NCBI GenBank assembly: GCA_021234155.1
Contig: JAJEKV010000072.1
Span: 2,664,436-2,728,435, forward strand
Source: Isoetes taiwanensis
Lineage: Eukaryota; Streptophyta; Lycopodiopsida; Isoetales; Isoetaceae
Direction of reading: 5' to 3'
DNA length: 64,000 nucleotides
Part shown: positions 35,563 to 47,969 of the stretch, piece after piece
How the letters are laid out: each line of letters begins with the position of its first letter
Position numbering within the stretch: the first letter of the stretch is position 1
The notes under the pieces: model-generated
Database searches by the model: none
What the model saw: only the letters and a program-made list of their open reading frames with translations
What the model was told of the DNA's origin: nothing
Made by a program: the position numbers and the translations under genes

Positions 35563-35853
35563 CACGTGTCGCCAAGCCAGCACACCTTCCATCACGCCAG
35601 ATAATGTTGAATAAGTTTCAATCTGAGCCATCGAGAAAGCACATCTCAGGGCATATTCTACAAACACCATTCTACAAACCCAAGAAGCAACAAGGCGAGC
35701 AATAAGGAAGGTATGTGGATAAATTTCCCACTAGACAACACATGGGCATTGTGCAAAATGTAGGCCTAGGGGTAATTTTTCGTATAATATAAAAAAAATA
35801 GTATATCCAGCGTGGCATAGCAAGCCGAATCAGCATTGTGCTGATGACGTGTC
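35563..35853 (+). promoter_or_regulatory. Two ABRE/G-box-like elements upstream of ATG8
   Basis: CACGTGTC (35,563-35,570) and GACGTGTC (35,846-35,853) are ACGT-core elements of the kind bound by bZIP factors in abscisic-acid and stress promoters. They lie 437 and 154 bp upstream of the ATG8 start codon. Stress and ABA induction of autophagy genes is well known, so the match makes sense, but the inference rests on the motif only. Confidence 0.45.
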
Positions 35854-35999
35854 GTATGCCCATTCGGCCAGGCCATCCAGCGCGACTCCTCGAGCAATAA
35901 GGGCCTCGCTTCTACGGAACGCCTTTTTCGATACCTTTTCTTTTGCTGAAGAGGGTTCCCTACCCTAGCATTCCGGCAACTCCTACTCCGGCGGCCAAC

Positions 36000-36970
<971 letters not shown>

Positions 36971-37829
36971 AATGCAATATCATTGTCGTTTAGTTACATA
37001 AATGGTCTTGCTTGAAGAAGCAATTTCCAACAGACCATCACATGTAAATCTGTATGTTACCTTCATTAGGAAAGATGTAGATTAGATGTACATAATGCTA
37101 TGCTAGAAATCTTCAATTCATGATAATTTATCCTCTTGCTTCCTTAAATCAGTCAATTACTAGATGTTTAGGGACCCAAGACCTAATAGGCAGAGGTCAT
37201 GCATGCCTTGTAAAATAATACAGTTTGAGGTTTAGAACGGTATATGCATCTTTCGTCCACGATAGATACAGATGAAACTCTTCCTGGCTGGTTAACAGCG
37301 GAAAAAAAAGGGAAAAAAAAAAGAAAAGCGTCCACTTCATTTGGCCATTATCACCTGAGGAGCAGCAAACTTAAAAGCCCCGATTAGCCCTTCTTTAATT
37401 CAATATGGTGTTTGGCATTTTGTGTCAAATTATCCACAACATGCATTACATAAAGTTTACTTTCTTCAAAATCAATCCCAATTCTCACAACTCATCTGTT
37501 TGGAAGAGGAATAAAAAGCAGGTCACGATGCCCAAATCTTCAAAATACGCACCCTATAGGATTAAATGCTGGGTTAAGAACGTTAAGATGCCCAAATCTT
37601 CAAAATACACATTCATGAAAGTTCCATGGGAACGCCCCGCTGGATGCAGGTATGCATTGCCTGGCTTATGGATCAATTGCAAGTAAGTATTTTTCAAAAA
37701 CTAGATTTTCGATTAGGGTTTCATCAAATAATAATTAAAGAAGAGGATATTCATAAGCCATTTTTCTTTCAAAAACTAGATCGGGTACCATGAAATAAGG
37801 ATATCCATAAGTCGGTTTTTAAAACCAGG
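36971..37829. other. ATG8 3' region and intergenic DNA
   Basis: The first 150-200 bp after TAA are AT-rich and probably the 3' UTR. A plus frame at 37,405-37,686 contains two copies of ATGCCCAAATCTTCAAAATA (37,528 and 37,589) and reads MPKSSKY twice; it has no recognisable domain and I do not call it a gene. Confidence 0.4.
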
Positions 37830-39643
37830 CATAGATATTATGAATTCACTATCATTCCATTTGGATTCTCAAATGGTCTCGCAATTTTTATGAGGCTGAT
37901 AAATGAAGTGAAGTTTTTATGAATTCCTAGAATAGTTTGCCAATGATTTTCTTTTATAACATCTGCATATACAATAGAACTCTGAAAGAACATGAACACC
38001 ATCTTAGAATGGCCGTGCAAAAATTGAGAACTGTAAATTTGCTACAACGAAGGTTGAATAATTAGGGCATATTGTCTCTGCTATAGAATATCAACTGATC
38101 AAGCTAAGACCAATGCTGTTATGGAATGGTCGGCTTTCCAAGGATGTTTCCTTGGATTGACGGGATATTATAGAAAGTTTGTCAAAGTTTTTGCAAGGTC
38201 ACCAACGCCTTTAACCAATCTCATTAAGCATGAAAAAGTTAGGGATTAGGCCAAACATTGGCAAGAGAAGGCTCAATAATTCTTTGACAAATTAAAGAAA
38301 GCATTAACCACGACACCTGTTCTTACAAAGGACAAGTTGATGGTAACATATGCAAGTAAAATAGCTACAAGAGGTCTTATGTTATAAGGGAAGACTCATA
38401 GCCTATGATTCCAAGAAATTGAATGATGCTAAGCAATGCTACCCTATGCAAGACCAAGAATTACTTGTAGTAGTAAGAACCCTAGGAATCTGGAGACATT
38501 ACTTGTTAGGGAGAAGATTTCATTTAGATACAGATCGTCAGAGTCTGTAGTACATTTTTAAACAGTCACATCTTAATCTCAAACAACGGCATTGGATGAA
38601 ATTTTTGAAGAAGTTATATATAAGTCTGGAAGTTATGTATAAGCCTGGAAAGCATAATGTAGTTGCAAATGCATTGTCTCGTCCAGGGAAAAAATTAAGC
38701 GTAGTATATATATTCTCATAAAAAATAGTTTGGCTACTTTTCAAAATATTATAGTATTTTATGATATAGATTTGGCTAAAGCTATTATTATCATTACGTT
38801 TATATGTATTTGGACTTGCCAAAACTTTTGAATCAAGTATTTCTTTAAACTTTCACTATTTTTCTTCACTAGAAAAAGTAAAAAAATATAAATTCTATAG
38901 TTTTAGACACATTGTACTACAATTACAAATAATAATCAACAGTCAAGGAACACGCAATAATTTGAACATACTAAGCTCACAACATAGTTCATAACATCCA
39001 TAGTATGAACTACATTCAATGCAACGACGCCCTTCGAGATATGGTGATCAAATTGCACTTATCTCTAAACCTTGAAGGAATATATTATGCAACCAACTCA
39101 AGATCTAAATAGATATTAACCATCTCTTACTATTTCTTTTTGAAGATGCATATGTGGTATATGTAATGAAAATTCATAGTTTGAAAAACTACTATAACTG
39201 ATGATGGTAGATGGGGATGTGTAAAAATCTTTGATAAGAATTCATTTTTGTTTGGCTATTAACGATTTAATATATAAATATTGTAATACAAAGAAAGGCT
39301 AATCCCCTTTTCTTTAAGGAAAAGAAGGGAAATTGTTTGGCTAATCCTAAAAAAAAAATAGAGTACTTGTTTTTTTATGATAAATTATGGCTACCAATGC
39401 CTACTCCAGACACATGGTATAATCTAGTTCTAAAATTGAGGTTTCTCATTATTAGCAGACATAATTAAAGAAGTCTATGAATATATTTTGGCACCAAGAA
39501 GTAAGAAGAGTCTAGCTGTTAAGCACAAAATCTTACAAGGATTTAACGCTGGAAAATTTGTCTAGTTAAAGATCAAAGTTAAGCAAGCAAAACCTAAAAT
39601 TGGCTATTGTAAAAAGCTAGCTCCAAGATGGGCAAGACCTTTT
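37830..39643 (+). mobile_element. Old Ty3/gypsy pol remnant, left part (outermost layer)
   Basis: Frames in order give FTIIPFGFSNGLAIFMRLIN (reverse transcriptase, 37,845-37,905), GLTGYYRKFVKVFA and FFDKLKKALTTTPVLTK (38,155-38,325), WRHYLLGRRFHLDTD and YKPGKHNVVANALSRPG (RNase H, 38,490-38,690), then near 39,540-39,640 LKIKVKQ and LAPRWARPF from the integrase C-terminus. Numerous stops. Reading is cut at 39,643 by the copia LTR and resumes at 58,501, with CTTTT on both sides. The related blocks in the 13.4-kb inner gypsy show the same lineage. No LTR was found for this old copy. Confidence 0.8.
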
Positions 39644-40221
39644 TGTTAGAAATAAGCAGTGAATAGAACCAATATCATGTAACAATGTTAGATTTTCTTG
39701 GATTGATAATCATCTATGTGTAAGAAACACCTCAATCTAATAGCATAAGATGATTTTACATTCAACTCAACAAAAAACCAATTGTATAACACTAGCCAAG
39801 TCACTTCTTCAACTTATCATTAACATTGGCAATTATGACCATTGTAAATAATCTTAGCATTACTGTTCATATGAGATCAATGAGGATACTGTAGCTTCAA
39901 ACTTCAAATAGGTCATTCAATTTCAAATCGATTCATACCTGCTTCACGATTGCTCCTGCTAATTTCCAATGAATGCTCAACCTCTGTATTACATCTTTAT
40001 TTATCTTTGCAGTCCGACGGTCAAGCCAGGCCGCCGATTGGCTCTTCATGTCTTCGTCATCTTGAATCGATTCATTTGAACCTAAATTGGCTCCATTGAC
40101 AAAAGTGCTTTAGGTGCTCAAACTTCTTAGGTGCTTTAGGTGCTTTTAGGTGCTATCTCAACTTTGTCACCGAATTTCCTTGAATATTTTTCCCATCTCA
40201 ATTATGGCATGAATTCTAACA
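39644..40221 (-). repeat. Copia 3' LTR (left copy)
   Basis: 578 bp, TGTTAGAA to TTCTAACA, matching the right copy with few differences. In element orientation it is the 3' LTR. It contains repeated TTAGGTGCTTTAGGTGCT. Its inner edge follows the polypurine tract at 40,222-40,232. Confidence 0.92.
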
Positions 40222-40232
40222 TTCCCCTTTCA
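40222..40232 (-). other. Copia polypurine tract
   Basis: On the minus strand GAAAGGGGAA directly precedes the TG of the 3' LTR, the expected second-strand primer. Confidence 0.8.
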
Positions 40233-40468
40233 TGTCATAATTCAGCATCTCTGACTCATAGCGGTTGATAATTTTGAAGTCTCTTCCGCCTTAATGCCTT
40301 GGTCATTATGTCGCAAGTTGATCTTCCGATCTTACATACTTTAGTTGAATAAATCCCTTTATTCACCATGTCCCCCGATATAGTGCATCTCCATTTCGAT
40401 ATGTTTGGTCCCTCGTGCAACATGTGGTTTTTTGTCATTGCAATACAACTTTGATTGTCACAAAATAA

Positions 40469-42342
40469 TTACTCAGGTTTGTCTTCTTGTTTTATTTCCA
40501 ACTCTTCCAAAGAACCTTTCCGCCCAAATGATTTCTTTAGCAGCAAGAGTTGTTGAGGCATACTCAGATTCTCGCAGCTTGACAAAGCAATAGATGATTG
40601 TTTCTTGCTTCTCCAACTAATCGGTGCTCCTCCTAACATTACAATGTATCCCGAAGTTGATTTATGCTCATCTAGATCTCCACACCGGTCCAAGATCACC
40701 GAACATTTTAATTTCAGATCCTTTGAACAAGAAACAATTCCTCGTGGTGTTTTGTGCCTTTCAAAAAATCTCAAAACTTTCTTAGCTGCTAGCCAATGCT
40801 CATAACCCGGATTATTGTTTATATCCGCCAACACATTTACTATGAATGCAATGTCGGGTCTTGTATTGTTGGCAATGAACAATAATCTTCCTACCAACCG
40901 CCTATATGGAATCTTACTCATTTTCTCCTTCTTCTCATCTTCACTGAGGGCAAAGTTCCTTTGACGGTTTGTTTCCACCATGATAGGTGCCTTTGCTGTA
41001 ACTGCATTCTAGCATATTGAACTTCTCCAAGACCGAAGTCTATGTACTTACCTTGATTTAGAGATATTGTCATGTTTGTTCTGTCTCTTCTTACTTGAAT
41101 TCCTGTGAACCGTGTCAACTCTCCAAGATCTGTCATTTGGTACCGGTTTTGAGCATCTCCTTGCATTTATTCAAGAAGTTCATATTATTGGATGCCGATA
41201 TCTGATCGTCCACATACACCGCCATTATACAAAATTCTCCCTCATCCTTTAGTAGATAAACGTTGCCATCATTAGCCAACTTAGTAAAGCTTTGTTCTTT
41301 CAAAAAAATTGTCAATACAAAAATACCATTGTCTTGGAGATTGCTTCAGCCAGAGACGCCTTTCTTCGGATCTCCAAACTTTGTCTTTCTCAACTTCAAA
41401 ACCTTGAGCTTGTCTCATGTAAACCTCTTCCTCCAAATGCATTAAGGAAAGTCGCACAAACATCCATATGGTGTAAATCTAGATTTAAGGCATTTGATAT
41501 GGCAATTATCATTCTAATGTTGGCTAACTTAACAACCTGGTGAGTAGGTTTCATCAAAATCTACTCCCCTCTTTTGTGAATAACCTTGAGCAACGGGGTC
41601 TTGCTTTGTGCTTTGGGCTGCCATGCATTTGTTTTCAACTTGAATACCCATTTGTTTCCTATTGCATTCTTCCCCTTTGGTAGGTCTACTAATTCATATG
41701 AGGATGTTCTTTTCGAATGACCTCATTTCCTCCATCATTGCAATTTTCCATTTGTTTCTTTGCCAAGTGAGTTTTTGCCTCCTCAAAAGTCTCTCGGAAT
41801 TCCAGATTCTAACACCATAAATATTTAAATCGTGTTATCCTCCGTGGTTTTTTGCAATCGCTACTTTTACCATTCTCTCTCCTTCCAAATTTTCTATGTC
41901 AATGGCAATTTCTGTTGCGTGACCTTTCTCCTTAGGTTTTCCTCTTCTTAACTTGATTTGTTTTTCTTTTTTTTTGGTTCATGTTCTGTTCTTCTCCTAC
42001 AACACTTCCATCCTCATTATTATCTTCTTGATTGTTTTCATTTTTGATTCATGTTTCTGTTCTTCCCCGCAACCTTTCCATCCTCATTATTATCTTCTTC
42101 ATCATTTTGGATCGGAATCTTCAAAGATCTATCTCATTTTAGTTATTGTTTTTTCCTTTGTACCGTTGGGACTCATCATATTGTCGTAATTGTGTTTTCC
42201 TTCTCCTTTTGAATTCTCCTTTTCTATCGATTGGTCCGTACAAAACATTCTCTTGAAATATTACATCTCTCGCTACCAACACTTTCCTTTTAAGTGGATC
42301 ATACATTCTATAACCTTTGGAATGCATGTCATAGCCAACCAA
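40469..42342 (-). pseudogene. Copia reverse transcriptase and RNase H, decayed
   Basis: Minus frames in order: YRMYDPLKRKVLVARDVIF (42,320-42,260, end of integrase), EEEVYMRQAQGFEVEK and LKQSPRQWY (41,430-41,330), VYVDDQISAS (about 41,220, the YVDD active site), LGELTRFTGIQVRRD, then RNase H with PYRRLVGRLLFIANNTRPDI, KSTSGYIVMLGGAPISWRSK and ALSSCEN (40,910-40,575). The active-site Asp pair is intact but the ORF is broken at several points. Would have copied element RNA in cytoplasmic particles. Confidence 0.85.
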
Positions 42343-42749
42343 ATAGGTTATCCTTGACTGTCATCCAATTTCGGGGTCTTTAATTCTCGGGAATGTGTGT
42401 GTATCCCAAACACCCAAACACTTTAAATATTTCATAATGAGGAGTTTTCCGACCAAATGACTTCGTATTTTTCCTTCTATGCTTTTTGATGGCGAGACTA
42501 TTTTGTATGAGTACAAACAGTCTTCACCGCCTCCTCCCACAAGAAATTAGGTGCACTCAAGCATGCTTCAACATAGATCTTGTAGCATTCTGAATTGTTT
42601 TGTTCTTCCTCTCAAACGACACCATTCTCACGAGGTGTATAGTCGCAAGTAAATTGTCTCTTTATACCCCTGCCTTGACAATATCTAACAAATTTTCCCG
42701 ACAAGTATTCTCCTCCCCGATCAGATCTTACACATTTGATTCTTTTTTC

Positions 42750-44044
42750 GGTTTCACACTCTACTTGGCCGCAAACATTTTGAATGCTTCAAAAGCTTGG
42801 TCTTTTGTTCTCGACAAGAGAGTCTCGCTTTTTCTCACAGAATCATCAACAAATGTTATGAAGTATCTTTTTCCCCTATTATTCCTCACATTCAATGGAC
42901 CACAAAGGTCGGTGTGAATTAAACCAAGAATTTCATTTGCTTTTCCTTTTGCCTTTGAAAAGGGCAACTGAGTGCTTACCCAACATGCAACCCCTGCAAA
43001 CATGATTTTCTATTGCTTTATCAGATGACACCAATAGTCCCTGCTTTATCATAAGTTCAATATTCTTCATATTTGTGTGCCCAAGTCTTTCATGCCACAT
43101 TGCAATATTTGGAGTTGGAGTCAGATTAATACTTTCAACTGATCGAGCATTTATACCAAACAAGTTGCCAACTCTTCTTCCAAGGAATTTTAATTCATTT
43201 CCATCAAAGATTTTACAACGAGTCCTTTCAAAAATGACTTTCAATCCCATATCAACTAATTGAGAAATAGAAATCAAATTTCTCACTAAGCTAGAAACAC
43301 ATAAAACATTTTGTAAGTTCACAATTCTCCCATTCAAATCAAATAGCTCTAGTATGCCAACATCTTCAATTCTTTGGAGGTCACCATTTCCAACTTGTAT
43401 ATGACCACCTTGACTTCCCCTTTTTTCTTTTAGGATTTTTGAACTACATGCAATGGACTTTTCTGCTCCACTATCTAGAATCATAAAATCATCATCATCA
43501 TCAATTCCAGCATTAGTAACAGTAAAAACTTTATGTTTTCTTACCTTATCCTCATCATCTTCTGTAATTTCTTCAAGCATAACTTCTTCTGCTATGTTTG
43601 CTTCTGCATATGAGCTGTTCCTGAATCTTCCTCTACCTCTTCCCCTTATGGCAGAATATCCTCTTGTTCCCCTTTCTTTCCCCTTTGAGAAGTTCTTAGG
43701 TGATGAGCAATTGGATGCATAATGTCCTCTTCCTCCATAATTGTAGCAATTTATTTCTTTAGTCATCATAGGGCAGTCTATTTTCAAGTGACCATATTGA
43801 TTACAGTTAAAACATGGGCCAAACTTACCTCTTTTCTTCTCTTCTTTACCTTTTCCTTTTGCAAATAAAACTTGTGTGGCATCTTCTTCTTCCATTACTT
43901 TGTTCTGCTCTATTTCTATCTTCAACATTCTTTCTGCCTCAATCCTTGTTCTTGCAAGGGTTCTGATAAACATGGCTATATTTCCAAGACTGGTAACAGA
44001 TCTTGAAATGGCCAACACCTGCTGCTGTTGAGAATAACACACTC
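42750..44044 (-). pseudogene. Copia gag C-terminus, protease and integrase N-terminus
   Basis: A 369-codon frame (44,042-42,933) contains the zinc knuckle CFNCNQYGHLKIDC, a second knuckle CYNYGGRGHYASNC in which the second Cys is Tyr, the aspartic protease block FMILDSGAEKSI, and the pre-integrase zinc block with MWHERLGHTNMKN and CRGCMLGKH. The next frame gives LIHTDLCGPLNVRNN and KRYFITFVDDS of the integrase core. Gag upstream continues at 57,421 beyond the gypsy insertion, whose duplicated target CACTC lies at 44,040-44,044. Confidence 0.88.
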
Positions 44045-45706
44045 GTGATCGTTCGGGACGAAGATAGGTCCCATGACGATATCTTTATCGCCGCAAATCA
44101 CGCATACACGCCCACCGACCGACGCACGCTTAACGTGTAGCCAGGTGGGTAGCCCTAGGGGGCAACGTGCCAGGAATATGTGCAACTATTAATGTGCACA
44201 TTTTCCAATGTACACATTAATGTGGGCACACATTTCCATGTGGACACTTGATGCCAAGTGGGCCACACCCATAGGTGCAATTAATGTGCACATTTTCCAA
44301 TGTACACATTAATGTGGGCACACATTTCCATGTGGGCACATTTTGCCACCTAGCCATTAAAGGCAAGTGGGCCCATTTCCAATTATCCCACATGCCTAAA
44401 GGGGATAATTGGAAACCCTAGCCACCCCCTTGTCTATTAAGGGAGGGAAACCCTAACTTGCCCAATTTTCGTTTCTAGGGTTTTGGAACCCTGTTTTGGC
44501 TGCCTCAACAGCCAAAACCGCCTCCCAGACTCTGCCTGAGAGAATTGCACCATTAGTTTCCCTCGATTCGAGCGTTTCAGCAGGATGGTCGAGCTCAGGT
44601 CAGGAGGAGCCACTCAAGGATCAGGTATTTGGCCAATTAGATAGTCTAAACCCTAATTCAGTCATAGAATCAGTAGGTTTAGCCTATTAAATTGCCCATA
44701 GCAGCCTTCTAGATCTTTAGATACCAGCCTCTAACTAAAGAACCTAACTCTATGATGTAGATTAGATATAGTTCTTTAGTTCTTCTGTGATGTATATGGA
44801 TGATGTATCTCTATGAACTCCTTGTATTGGGAAGGGGGGTAGAGACCTAAAGCTTGGTAGTAGATGCTCCTAGAGTAGCCTCTCTAGCACACTATAGATT
44901 CGGCCTGTGTACAAGAACCACACCTGGTTGTGGGTGAAGGGGCCAGACTGGCTAAGAAGGAGGTTCGTGTCCTGACTCTTGAACGATCCCTCTGGTGTGT
45001 AAGGCCTACCAGGGATCATTGTGACTAGGTCTAATGGCTCACCACTGAGTGCGGGTGAGGCATGGACTCGACACCCGTGAAGTGGTGTACACCTTCCAGT
45101 GGGTTCAGTCGAATACGGGCAGTGGCCCTCTAGTCACCTTGAGTCAGCATGTAGATCTCTGGAGGGAGTGATCCCTTCCTGCCCCATCGGAACTGGGAGG
45201 ATGAAACCCAGGAATAGCCCTTTTGGCTATGCATCCGGCGGGCTACAGTCAGGTCCCGACACTTTTCAGCCTACTCTGCAAAGTGTGCACAGGAGGGGCG
45301 GATGGAGTGGACAACCCTATGCCATGTTCATATGCCAGCCAAATCCATTGCCATGAATTCTGTCCGCAAGGAACTCTGGAGACCCAAGCCGTCAGTCATC
45401 CCCATGAGTCTGAGCCTTGGGTAGAACTCCCCATATGTATTGTGCTCACCTTGTTTATGCAGATAGGATGGACCACCCTTCGAGGTGGATATGTGCTTAT
45501 GTTATATACTGACATGTATGTTTACGCTTCCGCAGCTAGGTAGGCCCTGAGGGAGACGGGGTAAAATGACCCCTTCACTCTTCCCACTGGAACCATCCAC
45601 GGTAAAAAATGTTATGTGGAGGGCCCTCAGACGGCATGGAGCTGGTATGGGGATGAACTCCTGTTTGTATACGGTGAGCGCTTGATATGCAGTAGGGGAC
45701 GTCACA
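44045..45706 (+). repeat. Inner gypsy 5' LTR
   Basis: 1662 bp, ending GGGGACGTCACA. It starts GTGATCG, lacking the first T of the expected TGTGACG, and its first 65 bp differ strongly from the right LTR while most of the rest matches well. Inside, ATTAATGTGCACATTTTCCA plus following bases occurs twice (about 44,189 and 44,281). An 85-codon frame at 45,099-45,356 is also open in the other LTR but is probably not a gene. Confidence 0.9.
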
Positions 45707-45707
45707 G

Positions 45708-45719
45708 TGGTATCAGAGT
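45708..45719 (+). other. Inner gypsy primer-binding site
   Basis: TGGTATCAGAGT lies one base after the 5' LTR and matches the complement of the initiator-Met tRNA 3' end at 11 of 12 positions. Confidence 0.9.
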
Positions 45720-45912
45720 AATGTTCTTGGGGACCAAGAGCAAAGCACTGGCCATGTCCCCAGTAGTACTAACCTTGATAGGATCCTTAAACCTCGAAAA
45801 ATGGGAAAAATTTTTCTCATTTTTGTAGTTTATGCTAAGCTAGTAACAGTTAAAATGAATGAAAACATAAAAAGATTAAGAATTGGTGAGCCAACATCCA
45901 AAAAGTAGGGTG

Positions 45913-45979
45913 GTCTCACGTCGCGGGGCCAGACGTAAAATGAGAATTTCATTTTCGGGCTGGGCGCAACGTGTGAGAC
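45913..45979 (+). promoter_or_regulatory. 67-bp hairpin, copy 1 (module A)
   Basis: Begins GTCTCACGTCGCG and ends GGGCGCAACGTGTGAGAC. The 3' half is identical to copies 2 and 3; the 5' arm has diverged, weakening the stem. It lies 201 bp before copy 2. Confidence 0.8.
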
Positions 45980-46113
45980 ATTCAGCTTAAACACACCAAA
46001 AAGTTGTAAATTACAGTAAAATAGCTTGATAATTCTAAATTAGAGCTAAGAATCAGTAGAATTAGCAAGTTACATAATTAAAAAGTAGCAAAATTGATAG
46101 TGGACCCCACCAT

Positions 46114-46180
46114 GTCTCACACGTCGCGCCAGGACAGAAAATGGGCTTTTCATTTTCGGGCTGGGCGCAACGTGTGAGAC
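46114..46180 (+). promoter_or_regulatory. 67-bp hairpin, copy 2 (module A)
   Basis: GTCTCACACGTCGCGCC pairs with GGCGCAACGTGTGAGAC with a single mismatch. The inner GAAAATG and CATTTTC extend the stem, leaving a short loop. It lies 77 bp upstream of the TATA box of ORF-A. Confidence 0.85.
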
Positions 46181-46257
46181 CTTGCTTAGATTAAGGTGTT
46201 TTAGGTGCTCTAGATAACCTAAAAAGGTAGTTTCAAGTTTGACCTAAAAATTGCCCC

Positions 46258-46266
46258 TATAAATAG
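46258..46266 (+). promoter_or_regulatory. TATA box of the histone H3-like ORF
   Basis: TATAAATAG, 111 bp before the ORF-A start codon. The following leader shares ACCCTGC, TTCGCTCTC-like and AAGGCGATCTT blocks with the leader after the second TATA box at 48,217, which supports a duplicated core promoter. Confidence 0.7.
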
Positions 46267-46368
46267 ACCTCGACCCCCCCATTTCGCGTACCCTGCTTAG
46301 AAAATTCGCTCTCTTTGCCAAGGCGATCTTTTTGGCGCCAGTAGTTCGACGGGCGAAATCATTCGAAC

Positions 46369-47625
46369 ATGGCCCGGACGAAACAAACGCTAGAAAGCCT
46401 CGGCCAAGCACATCCTCCGCCCGGTGACCCCGCCCGATTCAAAGGGCACTTCGCGAACGCCTTCTCAATCAGGGGGAATCTTCATCAAGCGAGGGGACAG
46501 ACTCGGACCGGAGCGATCAGACGGAGATCATAGAGGAGGAGCGCCCGGACATCATGCAGCAAATCCTCGAAGAGATCGCCGAGGAGGAAAGGAGAAGCAG
46601 GGAGGAACGGGAGCAGAGGGGACAGCCGACTGTCGAACAACACCGTGCCGGGCTTGGGCCCGTCTGCAAGAGGAGGAGGAGAGACAGGAGCAGCAGCCGC
46701 CAAAGCTTACCCCTGCTGAAGAAGCAGACCTCGCGGCCTTCATCAGTAAGTATGAAGACAAGGAGCGCCGCCGGGAGCAGAGGACGAAGAACCGGGAAGA
46801 CGGTCCAACCATAGCCGGGGCCTTAAGAAGAGGAAGGCCAAGGGCACAAGGCGGGCGGAAGAAAAGTTGTGAAGGTCGGGAAGCGAAGCGGTAGGGCCCG
46901 GCCATCAATCTAACCATCAGGCTAAGAGAGACCCCGCCCTTCGACGACATTCGGACGCAGGATTACGCCCCAACCCGCAGGGGGCGAAGCTCTTCAAAAC
47001 CCCCGCCAGAGAAGGAGGTACCCGAAAGCGTGTGGCGCGCCGATGGGCGCAGCCCGACAGCCGCAGGTTCCCCACCATTCCCCGACGTGGGACAGAGTCA
47101 AAGCCCCGCCGCCGCAACGGAAAGCTTTATGTGATAGACCCCGTGAAAAGGTCTATCGAAGAGGATCAAGGAGCACAACGCTTACATGGCGGCGGGAGGC
47201 CTACAATGCCTATTACCGAGGAGCATGTGGTGAGAACAATCAAAGGCGACATCCGGACAAGAAGCCAAACCTTGAAGCCGCCACAACCCAGGCCCAAGCC
47301 TCCCCGAGCACTAGGGAAGAAGCGAAGCAAGAAGAAGAAGTCGGAGGATAGAGCTCTCAAGGAGATCCGGCACTTCCAGAAGAGTTACGGACTCTTGATC
47401 TCTGGGGCGCCGCTCCAACGCTTTGGTCCGCGGAAGTCATGCAGAGTACAACACGGACATGCGAAAGTAACCGACGAGATGTCATTGCTTGCGCAGGAGG
47501 CGCCGGAGGCAAAAATAGTGCAGCATTTTGAAGATTCGACGGCCTGCACAGTACACGCGAAGAGGGTTACCCTCATGAGGCAGGATATGTATCTTGCCAG
47601 GCACATCAAGGGAGAACGCCCTTGA
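46369..47625 (+). pseudogene. ORF-A: histone H3-like protein with long charged linker
   Basis: ATG 46,369 opens with MARTKQT, identical to histone H3 residues 1-7 counting Met; this frame stops at 46,531. A one-base slip at ACGCTAGAAAG hides an H3-like Ala-Arg-Lys reading. The middle is a charged, probably coiled-coil linker (46,520-46,800, e.g. MQQILEEIAEEERRSREERE), then Pro/Arg-rich and basic (KKRSKKKK). The frame from 47,032 ends in an H3 fold (its residues 107-197): ALKEIRHFQKS (alpha-N), LLAQEAPEAKIVQHFEDS (alpha-2), VHAKRVTLMRQDMYLARHIK (loop 2 to alpha-3) and final GERP. Between PLQR and VTDEM the reading is out of frame, but the +1 frame gives LVRGSHAEYNTDMRK, matching H3 alpha-1/loop 1. 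Canonical H3 is about 136 aa; this spans about 415 codons. If intact it could replace H3 or CENH3 in nucleosomes or steer integration. Decayed here. Confidence 0.88.
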
Positions 47626-47770
47626 GATTTTTGTAAATAACAGAAATTTTTGTTAATATAAAGAATTTTGTGGATAAATAATGTGTCTAATCTAGCTTAA
47701 TTAAGTTAAGATATAGAATTCTAGCTTTTGTTTTGATAAAATTGGAGTTTTTGAGCAAAATTGAGACGAT

Positions 47771-47837
47771 GTCTCACACGTCGCGCCAGGACAGAAAATG
47801 AGATTCTCATTTTCGGGCTGGGCGCAACGTGTGAGAC
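47771..47837 (+). promoter_or_regulatory. 67-bp hairpin, copy 3 (module B)
   Basis: Nearly identical to copy 2, with the best inner stem: AAAATGAGA against TTCTCATTTT. The arms cover about 33 bp each with small bulges. It lies 146 bp after the ORF-A stop and 199 bp before copy 4. Confidence 0.85.
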
Positions 47838-47969
47838 CATGCCCAAAAGTGCCCAAAACTGCTCCAAATCGACCAAATAAGGGGTCAATTCTGCCTAACT
47901 CGACGAGTTTAGTGGAATTACAGCCTTAAATTGCCCAAATTGATTAAGTTTAGCCCATTTAGGACCCAT

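Noticed and set aside
37405-37686. 93-codon plus ORF with duplicated MPKSSKY
   Set aside because: Short duplication in AT-rich DNA, no domain, and no splice or promoter context.
45099-45356. 85-codon ORF in both LTRs of the inner gypsy (also 56,807-57,064)
   Set aside because: Retained because the LTRs are near identical; it resembles no known protein and lies in LTR/leader DNA. Conservation is explained by duplication, not selection.
46485-46950. Minus-strand ORFs of 72 and 132 codons opposite ORF-A
   Set aside because: High GC content leaves antisense frames open; the plus strand has H3 similarity, promoter and TATA box.
47032-47150. Second start (MARRWAQ) at 47,032 as an independent short H3
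   Set aside because: No promoter or H3 tail precedes it, and the MARTKQT start at 46,369 follows the TATA box; 47,032 is more likely an internal Met of the same ORF.
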